In this document: positions 1 to 6,396 of the stretch, piece by piece
Numbering within the stretch: the stretch's first letter is position 1
How the letters are laid out: the number at the start of each line of letters is the position of its first letter
Assembly: GCA_027019205.1 (NCBI GenBank)
Contig: JALUWZ010000046.1
Span: 1 to 17,429 of the forward strand
Source of the DNA: Emcibacter sp.
GTDB lineage: Bacteria; Pseudomonadota; Alphaproteobacteria; Sphingomonadales; Emcibacteraceae
Reading direction: 5' to 3'
DNA: 17,429 nt
Program-made: the position numbers and the translations under genes
Notes under the pieces: generated by a model
The model's input: the letters and a program-made list of their open reading frames with translations, nothing else
Told to the model about the DNA's origin: nothing
Databases searched by the model: none

Positions 1-1495
1 AGCGGGTGGCAAGTTCCAGTCCGCCGCCAAGCGCCAGGCCGTTCAGGGCCGCGACCACGGGCTTTGGACAATGGTCAAGATGAACCAGCAGCCGGGAACA
101 GCTTCTGGCATAGTCAATGCTCTGGTTCCGGTCGCCGAGCATGGCGGGGAATTTGCCGATGTCGGCCCCGGCACAAAAGGCCTGAATACCATAGCCGGTG
201 ATGACAAAGCCCTTAACCTCCGGGTCCTGCTCAAATTCGGTAATGACAGAGAGGATTTCATCGGTCATCCGGTCATAAAGCGCATTCATGGCTTCCGGCC
301 GGCGCAGGGTAATGACTTTGCAGCCTTCAACATCATCAACCAGAATGGTTCGGTAAAAATCAAGATAGGCGGCAACCGGTTTTTTCGGTTGCGGCATCCC
401 GGGCTTGTAGTCGGCAAAGGCGGACAGAATACGCCTGACTTCCTTATCGCCAAAGTCCGCCATCATTTCCAGCGGCCCCTTTTTGAAGGCAAAGGCCAGA
501 CGGCAGCCGAGATCAAGGTCCGCCGCAGAACCGATGCTGCGGTCAAGAATATCAACGCTCTGGGAGAATAGAATACCGAGCAGCCGGTCACGGATGATCT
601 GCGCGGTTTCCGGATCAACCTCGCAGGGTGCGCCGGGCGGGTTGGTGGCCCATTTGTCGGTATCGTTGAAGATTGTCGCCGGGGTGTAATGGTCGCCTTC
701 CTCGGCAGCCTGTACTGTGTTGGTTTCGACAATGATCGGGTTGCCATGGGCCAGATTCAGCACAAAAAACGGCCCGGCATGAACCAGCTCCATGGCGACA
801 GAGTCAATCTCTGCCGGGCTGGCAATATCCAGCAGCAGGGCGGCCTCGTTGCACCAGTTGTCAAAAATCCGGTCGAGCATGAAACAGACCGCATCGCTGG
901 TCACCATCGGCACCTTGCCGGTCATGGCGAAAAACTGCCGCAGCCCGGGAACCAGTGTCGGTCCGGCCCCTGTCCAGTCAATCACCTCAACCACCGGATT
1001 CTGGAAGGCCGGGGCGAAGAAATGGGTGACGGTGGCCCGTTCCGGATGGTCGAGATGGGAAAACAGCCATTCCGCCGGCAGCGAGCTGGTGTTGGAGGTG
1101 ATGAGGGCATCGGCGCGGATATGGGCCTCAATCTGCGAGAATATCTTTTTCTTCAGCTCAAGATTTTCAGTCGCCGCTTCCAGCACCCAGTCGCAGTCCT
1201 TCAGGTCGGCATAATCGGTCGAGGTCCGCAGATTCTGCCGCACCGCCCGGGCCTGTTGTTCAGATAATTTACCGCGTTTCAGGCCCTTTTCCACATAGGC
1301 ATCGATGCGGGCCAGCGCCTTGTCAAGCGCCGCCGGATTAATATCAATCAACAGCAGGGTAAGGTCGGCAAGGGCGCTTTTGAGATAATAACCGATATCC
1401 GGGCCTATGGTCCCGGCACCGATGATGGCGATGGATTTTGGCATCTGTTGCCCGCAAGCGAGCAGAACAGGGTTATTTGCGGCGGCAGCTGTCAT
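1..1495 (-). CDS. 3-hydroxyacyl-CoA dehydrogenase / enoyl-CoA hydratase fusion (3' end outside window)
   Basis: Bifunctional beta-oxidation enzyme: hydration of trans-2-enoyl-CoA and NAD-dependent oxidation of the 3-hydroxyacyl-CoA, in the cytoplasm. I translated this strand by hand and the frame is open for 498 residues to the window edge. The N-terminal half is the dehydrogenase: NAD-binding IAIIGAGTIG (about 22-31), SNTSS with N135, and the catalytic-type THFFAP motif with H158. The C-terminal half is a crotonase fold: FCAGADI (440-446) and ALGGGLELA (488-496), whose E494 matches a catalytic glutamate of the family. The order dehydrogenase-then-hydratase is the reverse of FadB/FadJ and resembles the archaeal and some bacterial fusions. 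The start at 1495 has GAGGAA just upstream; an in-frame ATG at 1444 (residue 18) is an alternative. Transcription probably begins in the palindrome at 1526-1561. The physiological substrate (fatty acid, crotonyl-CoA, aromatic-derived CoA ester) is not determinable. Confidence 0.93.
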   Translation of the reverse strand, partial: MTAAAANNPVLLACGQQMPKSIAIIGAGTIGPDIGYYLKSALADLTLLLIDINPAALDKALARIDAYVEKGLKRGKLSEQQARAVRQNLRTSTDYADLKDCDWVLEAATENLELKKKIFSQIEAHIRADALITSNTSSLPAEWLFSHLDHPERATVTHFFAPAFQNPVVEVIDWTGAGPTLVPGLRQFFAMTGKVPMVTSDAVCFMLDRIFDNWCNEAALLLDIASPAEIDSVAMELVHAGPFFVLNLAHGNPIIVETNTVQAAEEGDHYTPATIFNDTDKWATNPPGAPCEVDPETAQIIRDRLLGILFSQSVDILDRSIGSAADLDLGCRLAFAFKKGPLEMMADFGDKEVRRILSAFADYKPGMPQPKKPVAAYLDFYRTILVDDVEGCKVITLRRPEAMNALYDRMTDEILSVITEFEQDPEVKGFVITGYGIQAFCAGADIGKFPAMLGDRNQSIDYARSCSRLLVHLDHCPKPVVAALNGLALGGGLELATR

Positions 1496-1525
1496 TTTTC
1501 ATTCCTCGGATATATTTATGGCCAA

Positions 1526-1561
1526 TTGATATAATTCTACACTAACGTAGAATTATATCAA
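1526..1561. promoter_or_regulatory. Palindromic operator with symmetric divergent promoters
   Basis: A perfect inverted repeat with 15-bp arms (TTGATATAATTCTAC, 1526-1540, and its complement at 1547-1561) and a 6-bp spacer ACTAAC. On each strand the same symmetry gives TTGATA, a 16-bp spacer and TAGAAT: plus strand 1526-1531 and 1548-1553; minus strand 1561-1556 and 1539-1534. The minus-strand promoter would start transcription about 30 nt ahead of the beta-oxidation gene at 1495; the plus-strand one points to the small exported protein at 1648. A long palindrome covering both core promoter boxes is what a TetR- or MerR-type dimer repressor would bind, as is common for acyl-CoA-responsive regulators. 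The repeat and boxes are seen; the regulator is inferred and none is encoded nearby. Confidence 0.65.
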
Positions 1562-1580
1562 GTGCCGACCGTGATATGCC

Positions 1581-1608
1581 TTGAAAAGATATGGATAAAT
1601 ACTATAGT
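1581..1608 (+). promoter_or_regulatory. Candidate sigma-70 promoter for the small exported protein
   Basis: TTGAAA (1581-1586), a 16-bp spacer and TATAGT (1603-1608) lie about 40 nt before the ATG at 1648. Together with the upstream palindrome this would give the small gene two possible start points. Sequence match only. Confidence 0.45.
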
Positions 1609-1647
1609 GGCTTGATATTAAACATAATGTGAAAAGGAATATATGCT

Positions 1648-1905
1648 ATGATAAAAGTATTTTTTGGCACGTTGGTTATATTATTTTCCCTGAATGGACC
1701 GGTAATTGCCCAGGAAAACGCGAAGGCGGCGCGTACGGGACGGAATCCCCAGACAGCGGCCACAATCAAGGCAAGGACATTATCCAAGTCCGATGCCGGT
1801 AATGCGTTGAATGCCGTGAAGGGCGAGACTCAGAATGGAGCAACCCAGAGGGCAATTATGGAACCGGGAGTGAAAGAAGAACCGAGAAAGAAGCCAAAAA
1901 AATAA
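1648..1905 (+). CDS. Small basic exported protein, function unknown
   Basis: 85-residue protein that I do not recognise. Residues 1-21 form a Sec-type signal peptide: MIK, a hydrophobic core (VFFGTLVILFSL) and a likely cleavage after VIA, before QEN. The mature part, about 64 residues, has no cysteine, is rich in Ala, Thr, Asn and Lys, and ends in a Lys/Pro/Arg tail (EEPRKKPKK). It looks disordered and would be a soluble periplasmic or secreted peptide. The start is supported by AAAGGAA at 1632-1638; the ATG at 1643 runs straight into a stop. Promoter-like boxes at 1581-1608 and in the palindrome further upstream precede it. It sits between the beta-oxidation gene and the sigma factor gene, 136 bp from the latter, with no clear terminator between. 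Because it is short and of biased composition, its reality rests on the signal peptide, the ribosome site and the promoter. Confidence 0.6.
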   Translation: MIKVFFGTLVILFSLNGPVIAQENAKAARTGRNPQTAATIKARTLSKSDAGNALNAVKGETQNGATQRAIMEPGVKEEPRKKPKK

Positions 1906-1962
1906 TGGTTTCCATGGGAATATTTCCGGGAAAGTCTGCTCAGATATTATCTGTGTCCAAAC

Positions 1963-2034
1963 TTGACATGTATCCATATTAATATCCGGGGTAATTTGAC
2001 AATATGCGCTTTGGGGACCGACTTTAAACCCCGG
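1963..2034 (+). promoter_or_regulatory. Upstream region of the sigma factor gene: two TTGACA boxes and a small stem
   Basis: TTGACA occurs twice, at 1963-1968 and 1996-2001, exactly 33 nt apart, about three helical turns. Neither has a good -10 at the usual distance (TATCCG is 14 nt after the first, TTTAAA 21 nt after the second), so they may be protein-binding half-sites or weak promoters. TTGGGG (2011-2016) can pair with CCCCGG (2029-2034) across 12 nt, which would partly cover the ribosome site CGGAA of the sigma factor gene. All of this is tentative. Confidence 0.3.
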
Positions 2035-2041
2035 AACATTT

Positions 2042-2557
2042 ATGAAAAAAGACCAGAAACTATTTATCGAACAGATGTATCAGGATAATCACGAGGGTTT
2101 CCTGCGGTTCCTGATGCAGAAAACCCGCAATATGGATGATGCCCATGATGTGTTGCAGGAAGCTTTCCAGAAATTGATGAACCGGGACGGCCTTGGCGAA
2201 ATGGAAAATCCCCGGGCCTATCTCTACCGGACCGCGACCAATATTATCATTGATCGTCAGCGCCGGGGCCAGCATCATACAAGATATATCCGCGAGGTCA
2301 GAATCGGGGCGCAGACCGGCAGTGCCGGCCTTGAAGGGGCAATTCCGCCGGACCGGCAGGTGGCGGCGCGGCAGGAACTTGCGGCAATCAGGCGGGCGCT
2401 GGATGATCTGCCGGAAAAATGCCGCCGGGCTTTTCTGATGCACCGGCAGGAGCATATGAAATATGGCGAGATTGCCGAAAGCCTGAAAATTTCTGTCAGT
2501 ATGGTGGAAAAATACATGATACAGGCTCTTAGGCATCTAAGAAGGAAAATAAAATAA
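2042..2557 (+). CDS. ECF sigma factor, FecI type
   Basis: 171-residue extracytoplasmic-function sigma factor, the normal length for the FecI group. Region 2 covers roughly residues 10-75 (DDAHDVLQEAFQKLM at 32-46, then NPRAYLYRTATNIIIDRQRR for the -10 recognition part). A short variable linker follows, and region 4 runs about 115-170 with the helix-turn-helix YGEIAESLKISVSMVEKYM, which reads the -35. There is no extra domain. The start ATG follows CGGAA by a few bases. The gene is followed after 58 bp by fecR and then by a receptor with an STN domain, the classic sigma/anti-sigma/receptor order, so the factor should be held by FecR and freed when the receptor at 3707 binds its ligand. Expected targets are the receptor genes at 3707 and perhaps 6397. 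The symbol is left blank because the regulated substrate need not be ferric citrate. Confidence 0.93.
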   Translation: MKKDQKLFIEQMYQDNHEGFLRFLMQKTRNMDDAHDVLQEAFQKLMNRDGLGEMENPRAYLYRTATNIIIDRQRRGQHHTRYIREVRIGAQTGSAGLEGAIPPDRQVAARQELAAIRRALDDLPEKCRRAFLMHRQEHMKYGEIAESLKISVSMVEKYMIQALRHLRRKIK

Positions 2558-2577
2558 AATGATTGAGGGATCGGGAT

Positions 2578-2592
2578 TATAGATCGTCTATA
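2578..2592. repeat. Short palindrome in the fecI-fecR gap
   Basis: TATAGA-TCG-TCTATA, a perfect 6-bp inverted repeat with a 3-bp spacer, lies between the sigma factor stop and the fecR start. It could be a small protein-binding site or chance; nothing else in the 58-bp gap stands out apart from the purine-rich ribosome site GTGAGAG before the fecR ATG. Confidence 0.3.
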
Positions 2593-2615
2593 CAGGGTAC
2601 GGGTAGTGAGAGAAA

Positions 2616-3626
2616 ATGACGGAACAGGTAACAAACGATAAATTGCTGGATGAGGCCACGGAGTGGTTTGTGGTGATGCGTGCCGATGATATATCGGTGC
2701 AGCGTTCGTCTGACTTTGTCCGCTGGATAAGCCAGAGTCCCGCTCATCAGGCGGCCTATGCCGAGATCGGCGGCCTTTGGGATGGTCTGTCCATACTGGA
2801 GGATATTCCCGAACAGGCCCCGGTTAGCTTGCTGGCAGATCACAGAAGGGCCAAAAATACCGTCCGCCCCGACCCGACCCGGAAAATCTGGTCACCGGGC
2901 AGAATAGCGGCGGTCATTGCTTTTCTTGCCCTTGGCCTTGTGGGCTGGCGTTACGGGGATATTTTCCTGATGGAAAGCCATTCGACCAAGATTGGTGAAC
3001 TGGCGGATGTAATTCTTGATGACGGGTCCCATCTGGAACTCAACACCAATTCAAAAATCCGGGTTGACCTTCAGCATGACAAAAGAATTGTCTATCTGCA
3101 ACAGGGCGAGGTGTTTTTCGAGGTTGCGCGGGACGAAAACCGGCCATTTTTTATTGAAACGAAAGGCGGGCTGGTGCGGGTGCTCGGCACCAAATTCAAT
3201 ATTCGCCAAAGGGGGACCAGCAGTGACGTTACCGTGCTGGAAGGGGCAGTTGCGGTTGAGGATTATGGTCATTTGAATGAGGCTGCGATGGTGCCGGATG
3301 CGACGCTCGCCCCGGACCAGAAATTTACCCTTGGTGATGACAATGTAAAGAATATTGCCTTTCCCGCTGACAGTATGGCGGCCCTTGCCTGGCGTGACCG
3401 GAAGCTGATTTATAACGGCGAAAGTTTCAAAATGCTGGTACAGGATATCAACCGCTATTTTCCGGCGGAAATCCGTATCGGTGATCCGGCACTGGATAAT
3501 ATTCAGGTGGTGGCGATTCTGAAGGTTGAAGATCAGGCCGCAACCTTAAAGGCGCTTGAGGCGACATTTCACGTGACGGCACGTCCGGTATCGCGCAATC
3601 TTATCTATCTCTACCCCAATAAATAA
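2616..3626 (+). CDS. FecR-family anti-sigma regulator
   Basis: 336-residue inner-membrane signal transducer. The cytoplasmic N-terminus, about 10-60, is the FecR/DUF4880-type sigma-binding segment (EATEWFVVMRADD, then FVRWISQSPAHQAAYAEI). A single membrane segment spans about 96-112 (GRIAAVIAFLALGLVGW). The periplasmic part has the FecR domain, about 124-215, with the recognisable DGSHLELNTNSKIRV, QGEVFFEVARD, FFIETKGGLVRVLGTKFNIR and VTVLEGAVAV, and then a C-terminal region, about 265-330, of the DUF4974 or secretin-like type that contacts the receptor's signalling domain. Length and domain order are typical. It is placed directly between the sigma factor and the STN receptor, and should hold the sigma factor inactive and pass on the ligand signal. 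In some systems FecR also activates its sigma factor; which applies here cannot be read from the sequence. Confidence 0.93.
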   Translation: MTEQVTNDKLLDEATEWFVVMRADDISVQRSSDFVRWISQSPAHQAAYAEIGGLWDGLSILEDIPEQAPVSLLADHRRAKNTVRPDPTRKIWSPGRIAAVIAFLALGLVGWRYGDIFLMESHSTKIGELADVILDDGSHLELNTNSKIRVDLQHDKRIVYLQQGEVFFEVARDENRPFFIETKGGLVRVLGTKFNIRQRGTSSDVTVLEGAVAVEDYGHLNEAAMVPDATLAPDQKFTLGDDNVKNIAFPADSMAALAWRDRKLIYNGESFKMLVQDINRYFPAEIRIGDPALDNIQVVAILKVEDQAATLKALEATFHVTARPVSRNLIYLYPNK

Positions 3627-3645
3627 AAATATGATATTAAAGGCT

Positions 3646-3667
3646 ATCCATTCCGGAAGGGATGGAT
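3646..3667 (+). promoter_or_regulatory. RNA hairpin with GNRA loop between fecR and the receptor gene
   Basis: ATCCATTCC (3646-3654) pairs with GGGATGGAT (3659-3667) through nine base pairs, one of them a U-G wobble, closed by the tetraloop GGAA, which fits GNRA. There is no U-run after it, so it is not a standard terminator. It may protect or mark the processing point of the mRNA and adjust receptor output relative to fecR. Structure inferred by eye. Confidence 0.45.
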
Positions 3668-3706
3668 CAGTGATATAAATAAACCTTTAGGGAGGTTGTT
3701 CCGGGA

Positions 3707-6238
3707 ATGCGACATACAGGTGTCGGGCTGTTTCCCATATATGCTGTGGGCGTAATGCTGGTTTTCATCCTGATGGCCGGGATGGCTCCGGCATTCTGTG
3801 GCCAATTTGACATCAGGGGCATCAAAAAAGATTTTGATATTTCTGCCCAGCCGCTCTCAACGGCCCTGCTGGATTTTGGTGAACAGGCCAATCTGTCCCT
3901 GATGGTGCGCAAGAAGGATATCAAAGGCAGGAAATCCCGCGCCCTCAAGGGGCATCTGTATTCCGCCGAGGCCCTGACCCGGCTGCTTGAGGGCAGCAGG
4001 CTTGGTTTTGAATATATTGACCAAAAGACAATTTCTGTTTCTCCCGACCTCTATAGAGCAAAAGTTGCGGACAAGCTTCCTCCGGCGGATGACAAGCCTG
4101 ACCTGAGCCGGGAAGCCGATGGCATCGGGGCAATCACCAGCCGGGCCACCATTGACGAGGTGGTGGTTACCGCCCTGCGCCGCCGAAGCAATATTCAGAA
4201 TGTGCCGGTGGCGGTATCGGTGTTAAATCCGCCCTATATCCGCGAGGCCCGCATTTATGATATTGAGGATGTCGGCACCCGGGTGCCGGGCCTGACGGTG
4301 GCGAATTTCAGCCTTGGCCAGCCGACCATTCATGTGCGCGGTGTCGGGTCCAATGATGACGGGGCGGCGCTGGATAATTCCATCGTCATGTTCATTGACG
4401 ATGTCTATGCCGGGCGGATAACCGCCATCAACATGAATTATTTTGATCTGGAGCGTATTGAGGTCATCCGTGGGCCGCAGGGCACATTATATGGCAAGAA
4501 TGCCATAGGCGGAGCGATCAATATCACCAGTAACCCGCCGACGGATCATCTGGTGGCCACTGCGGAGATGACCATAGGAAATTATAACAGGCGCGATAGC
4601 CGTGGCATGATCAGCGGGCCGTTATATGAGGATAAAATCCTCGGTCGGCTGGCTTTTCAGAAACGCAAGCGTGACGGCTGGCAGGAGAGTCTGTTTCTGC
4701 CGGGGGTCAAACAGAATGATGAAAATACCTGGTCGGCCCGGGCCAAGCTGCGGTTCGTTTTGAGTGACCGGCTGCAGATGGATCTGAACGGCGATTACAA
4801 CCGGGATGATCTGGCAAGTACCGGGCGCATTCCGGTGGTCGGACGGGTGCCGGTGCGCCTGCTTGGCCCGGACGGGTTGCCTACCGGGCAAAAGGCCCTG
4901 CCGACCGAAATATTCAAAAATCTTGGCGGCAGTGTCCGTCGGGCGACCAACAGTGACCAGGGCTTTACCGACCGGACCATATGGGGGGTGAGCGGGCGCA
5001 TCAGCCGACAGGGGGATTATGGCCGTCTGCTGTCCATTACGGCTTACCGCAAGACAAGATTTTCGTGGCTTGAGGATTCTACCGGCCTGCCAACCTCTGT
5101 CACCGACCAGAAGGTTAATTCCAATGTCAATGAACGTCATGAACAATTTTCCCAGGAATTTCGTCTGATTTCACCGGATGATGGACGCCTGACCTATGTG
5201 GCGGGCCTGTATTACCTGTTCGAGCATACCCACCGGATCGAAAATTTTGTCTTTCCGAAGGGAAAGGCGACGACGGACCAGGATAACAGAACCAACAGTT
5301 TTGCGGTCTTTGGCGAGGCAACCTACGGTCTGTCGGAAAGTCTTAAATTTACCGCCGGTGCCCGTCTGACCTATGAAAGCAAGAAAATGGACCAGCAGAG
5401 CATCACCAACGGAAACCAGTTTATCCTGCTTGAGGATTTCCGTCTGGGCAATATAGGCGACTGGACTGATATCTCGCCGAATTTTGTCCTGTCATGGCAA
5501 CAGACAGATGACATTATGTGGTATGGCAGTATTTCGCGGGGCTATAAAAGCGGCGGCTTTCAGGGGGCGCCGGCAACCCGTGACCTTGCCCGGCGCACCA
5601 TTGGCCCGGAAACAGTGTGGAATTACGAGGTCGGGCTTAAATCCCAGTGGCTGGAGAACCGGGTTCGTCTCAATCTGGTCGGCTTTTATTCCAATTACCG
5701 GGATTTGCAGGTGGTGCAGTTCAAGACCGTGGGCAATTTCGGGGTTTTCCAGACCAGCAATGCGGCCTCGGCCAGTCTGCGCGGGCTGGAGATGGAATTC
5801 ACCCTCAGGCCGACAAGCGGCCTGGAGTTTTTTGGCTCCTACGCCTATCTGGTTGCGACCTATGATGAATTCAATGATCTGTCAGGGCGCGATTTTACCG
5901 GCAACACCCTGCGTCAGGCCCCGCGCCATTCGCTTTATATTGCCCTTCATTATGAGCATCCGGTTGGCGATGGCCGCCTCCGGGCGCGTCTGGATTACCG
6001 CTATCAGGGCAAAAGCTTTCGCGAGCCGGATAACAGTATCACGATCCAGCCGGGGTTTGATCTGCTGGACGGCTCGCTGGCCTATGAATCTGCTGATAAC
6101 AGATGGGAGGTGACGCTCTGGGCCAAAAATCTGCTCGACCGGGAATATATTGCCCATCTTTATGTGCTGGGCGGGAATGATTATGCTCTGTTTGGTCCGC
6201 CCCGGACCTATGGCCTGACGGTAACTTTAAATTTCTGA
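3707..6238 (+). CDS. TonB-dependent receptor with N-terminal STN signalling domain
   Basis: 843-residue outer-membrane receptor of the FecA transducer type. Signal peptide about 1-31 (hydrophobic MLVFILMAGMAPAF). STN domain about 42-113 (FDISAQPLSTALLDFGEQA, then LEGSRLGFEYIDQKTISVSP). A TonB box IDEVVVTA sits at 149-156. The plug, about 160-280, carries the conserved IEVIRGPQGTLYGKNAIGGA (251-270). The rest is the 22-strand-type beta barrel, ending in the aromatic signature YGLTVTLNF with terminal Phe. The STN domain should touch the FecR at 2616, so this receptor both senses and, if complete as it appears, transports. The ATG has GGGAGG about 11 nt upstream, rather far. The ligand is unknown: FecI/FecR/FecA sets usually serve siderophores, but other substrates occur. 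It is a close paralogue of the next gene. Confidence 0.95.
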   Translation: MRHTGVGLFPIYAVGVMLVFILMAGMAPAFCGQFDIRGIKKDFDISAQPLSTALLDFGEQANLSLMVRKKDIKGRKSRALKGHLYSAEALTRLLEGSRLGFEYIDQKTISVSPDLYRAKVADKLPPADDKPDLSREADGIGAITSRATIDEVVVTALRRRSNIQNVPVAVSVLNPPYIREARIYDIEDVGTRVPGLTVANFSLGQPTIHVRGVGSNDDGAALDNSIVMFIDDVYAGRITAINMNYFDLERIEVIRGPQGTLYGKNAIGGAINITSNPPTDHLVATAEMTIGNYNRRDSRGMISGPLYEDKILGRLAFQKRKRDGWQESLFLPGVKQNDENTWSARAKLRFVLSDRLQMDLNGDYNRDDLASTGRIPVVGRVPVRLLGPDGLPTGQKALPTEIFKNLGGSVRRATNSDQGFTDRTIWGVSGRISRQGDYGRLLSITAYRKTRFSWLEDSTGLPTSVTDQKVNSNVNERHEQFSQEFRLISPDDGRLTYVAGLYYLFEHTHRIENFVFPKGKATTDQDNRTNSFAVFGEATYGLSESLKFTAGARLTYESKKMDQQSITNGNQFILLEDFRLGNIGDWTDISPNFVLSWQQTDDIMWYGSISRGYKSGGFQGAPATRDLARRTIGPETVWNYEVGLKSQWLENRVRLNLVGFYSNYRDLQVVQFKTVGNFGVFQTSNAASASLRGLEMEFTLRPTSGLEFFGSYAYLVATYDEFNDLSGRDFTGNTLRQAPRHSLYIALHYEHPVGDGRLRARLDYRYQGKSFREPDNSITIQPGFDLLDGSLAYESADNRWEVTLWAKNLLDREYIAHLYVLGGNDYALFGPPRTYGLTVTLNF

Positions 6239-6307
6239 CCGGCAATTTCTGGACCATAAAGTTAACAAAAACTTAAAAAAACACTGAGGGGTTTTTCCGG
6301 CCCGTCG

Positions 6308-6336
6308 TTGAATAGGGTATTGCAGCCTTGAAATAT
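6308..6336 (+). promoter_or_regulatory. Weak promoter candidate ahead of the second receptor
   Basis: In the 158-bp gap between the receptors, TTGAAT (6308-6313) is followed at 17 bp by AAATAT (6331-6336), overlapping TATAGG. The match is modest. The gap also holds an A-rich tract near 6268-6282 with the short repeat AAGTT-AACAAA-AACTT, but no U-run terminator on this strand, so read-through from the first receptor is possible. Confidence 0.25.
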
Positions 6337-6396
6337 AGGGCAGGGCCGCACAAAAAAACACGTAAATCTAGTCAAAATATACAACAGGAGACGACT

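Noticed and set aside
71..1267. Plus-strand open frames of 60-190 codons across 71-1267
   Set aside because: They lie antisense to the continuous 498-codon dehydrogenase/hydratase frame, which has clear conserved motifs; the plus-strand products match nothing I recognise and lack ribosome sites.
2011..2034. Riboswitch before the sigma factor gene
   Set aside because: Only a single 4-6 bp stem is visible, without the conserved core of any known riboswitch class.
6328..6396. TTG start for the second receptor at 6328
   Set aside because: It would place a charged 23-residue extension in front of the signal peptide. GTG at 6397 has an ideal AGGAG.
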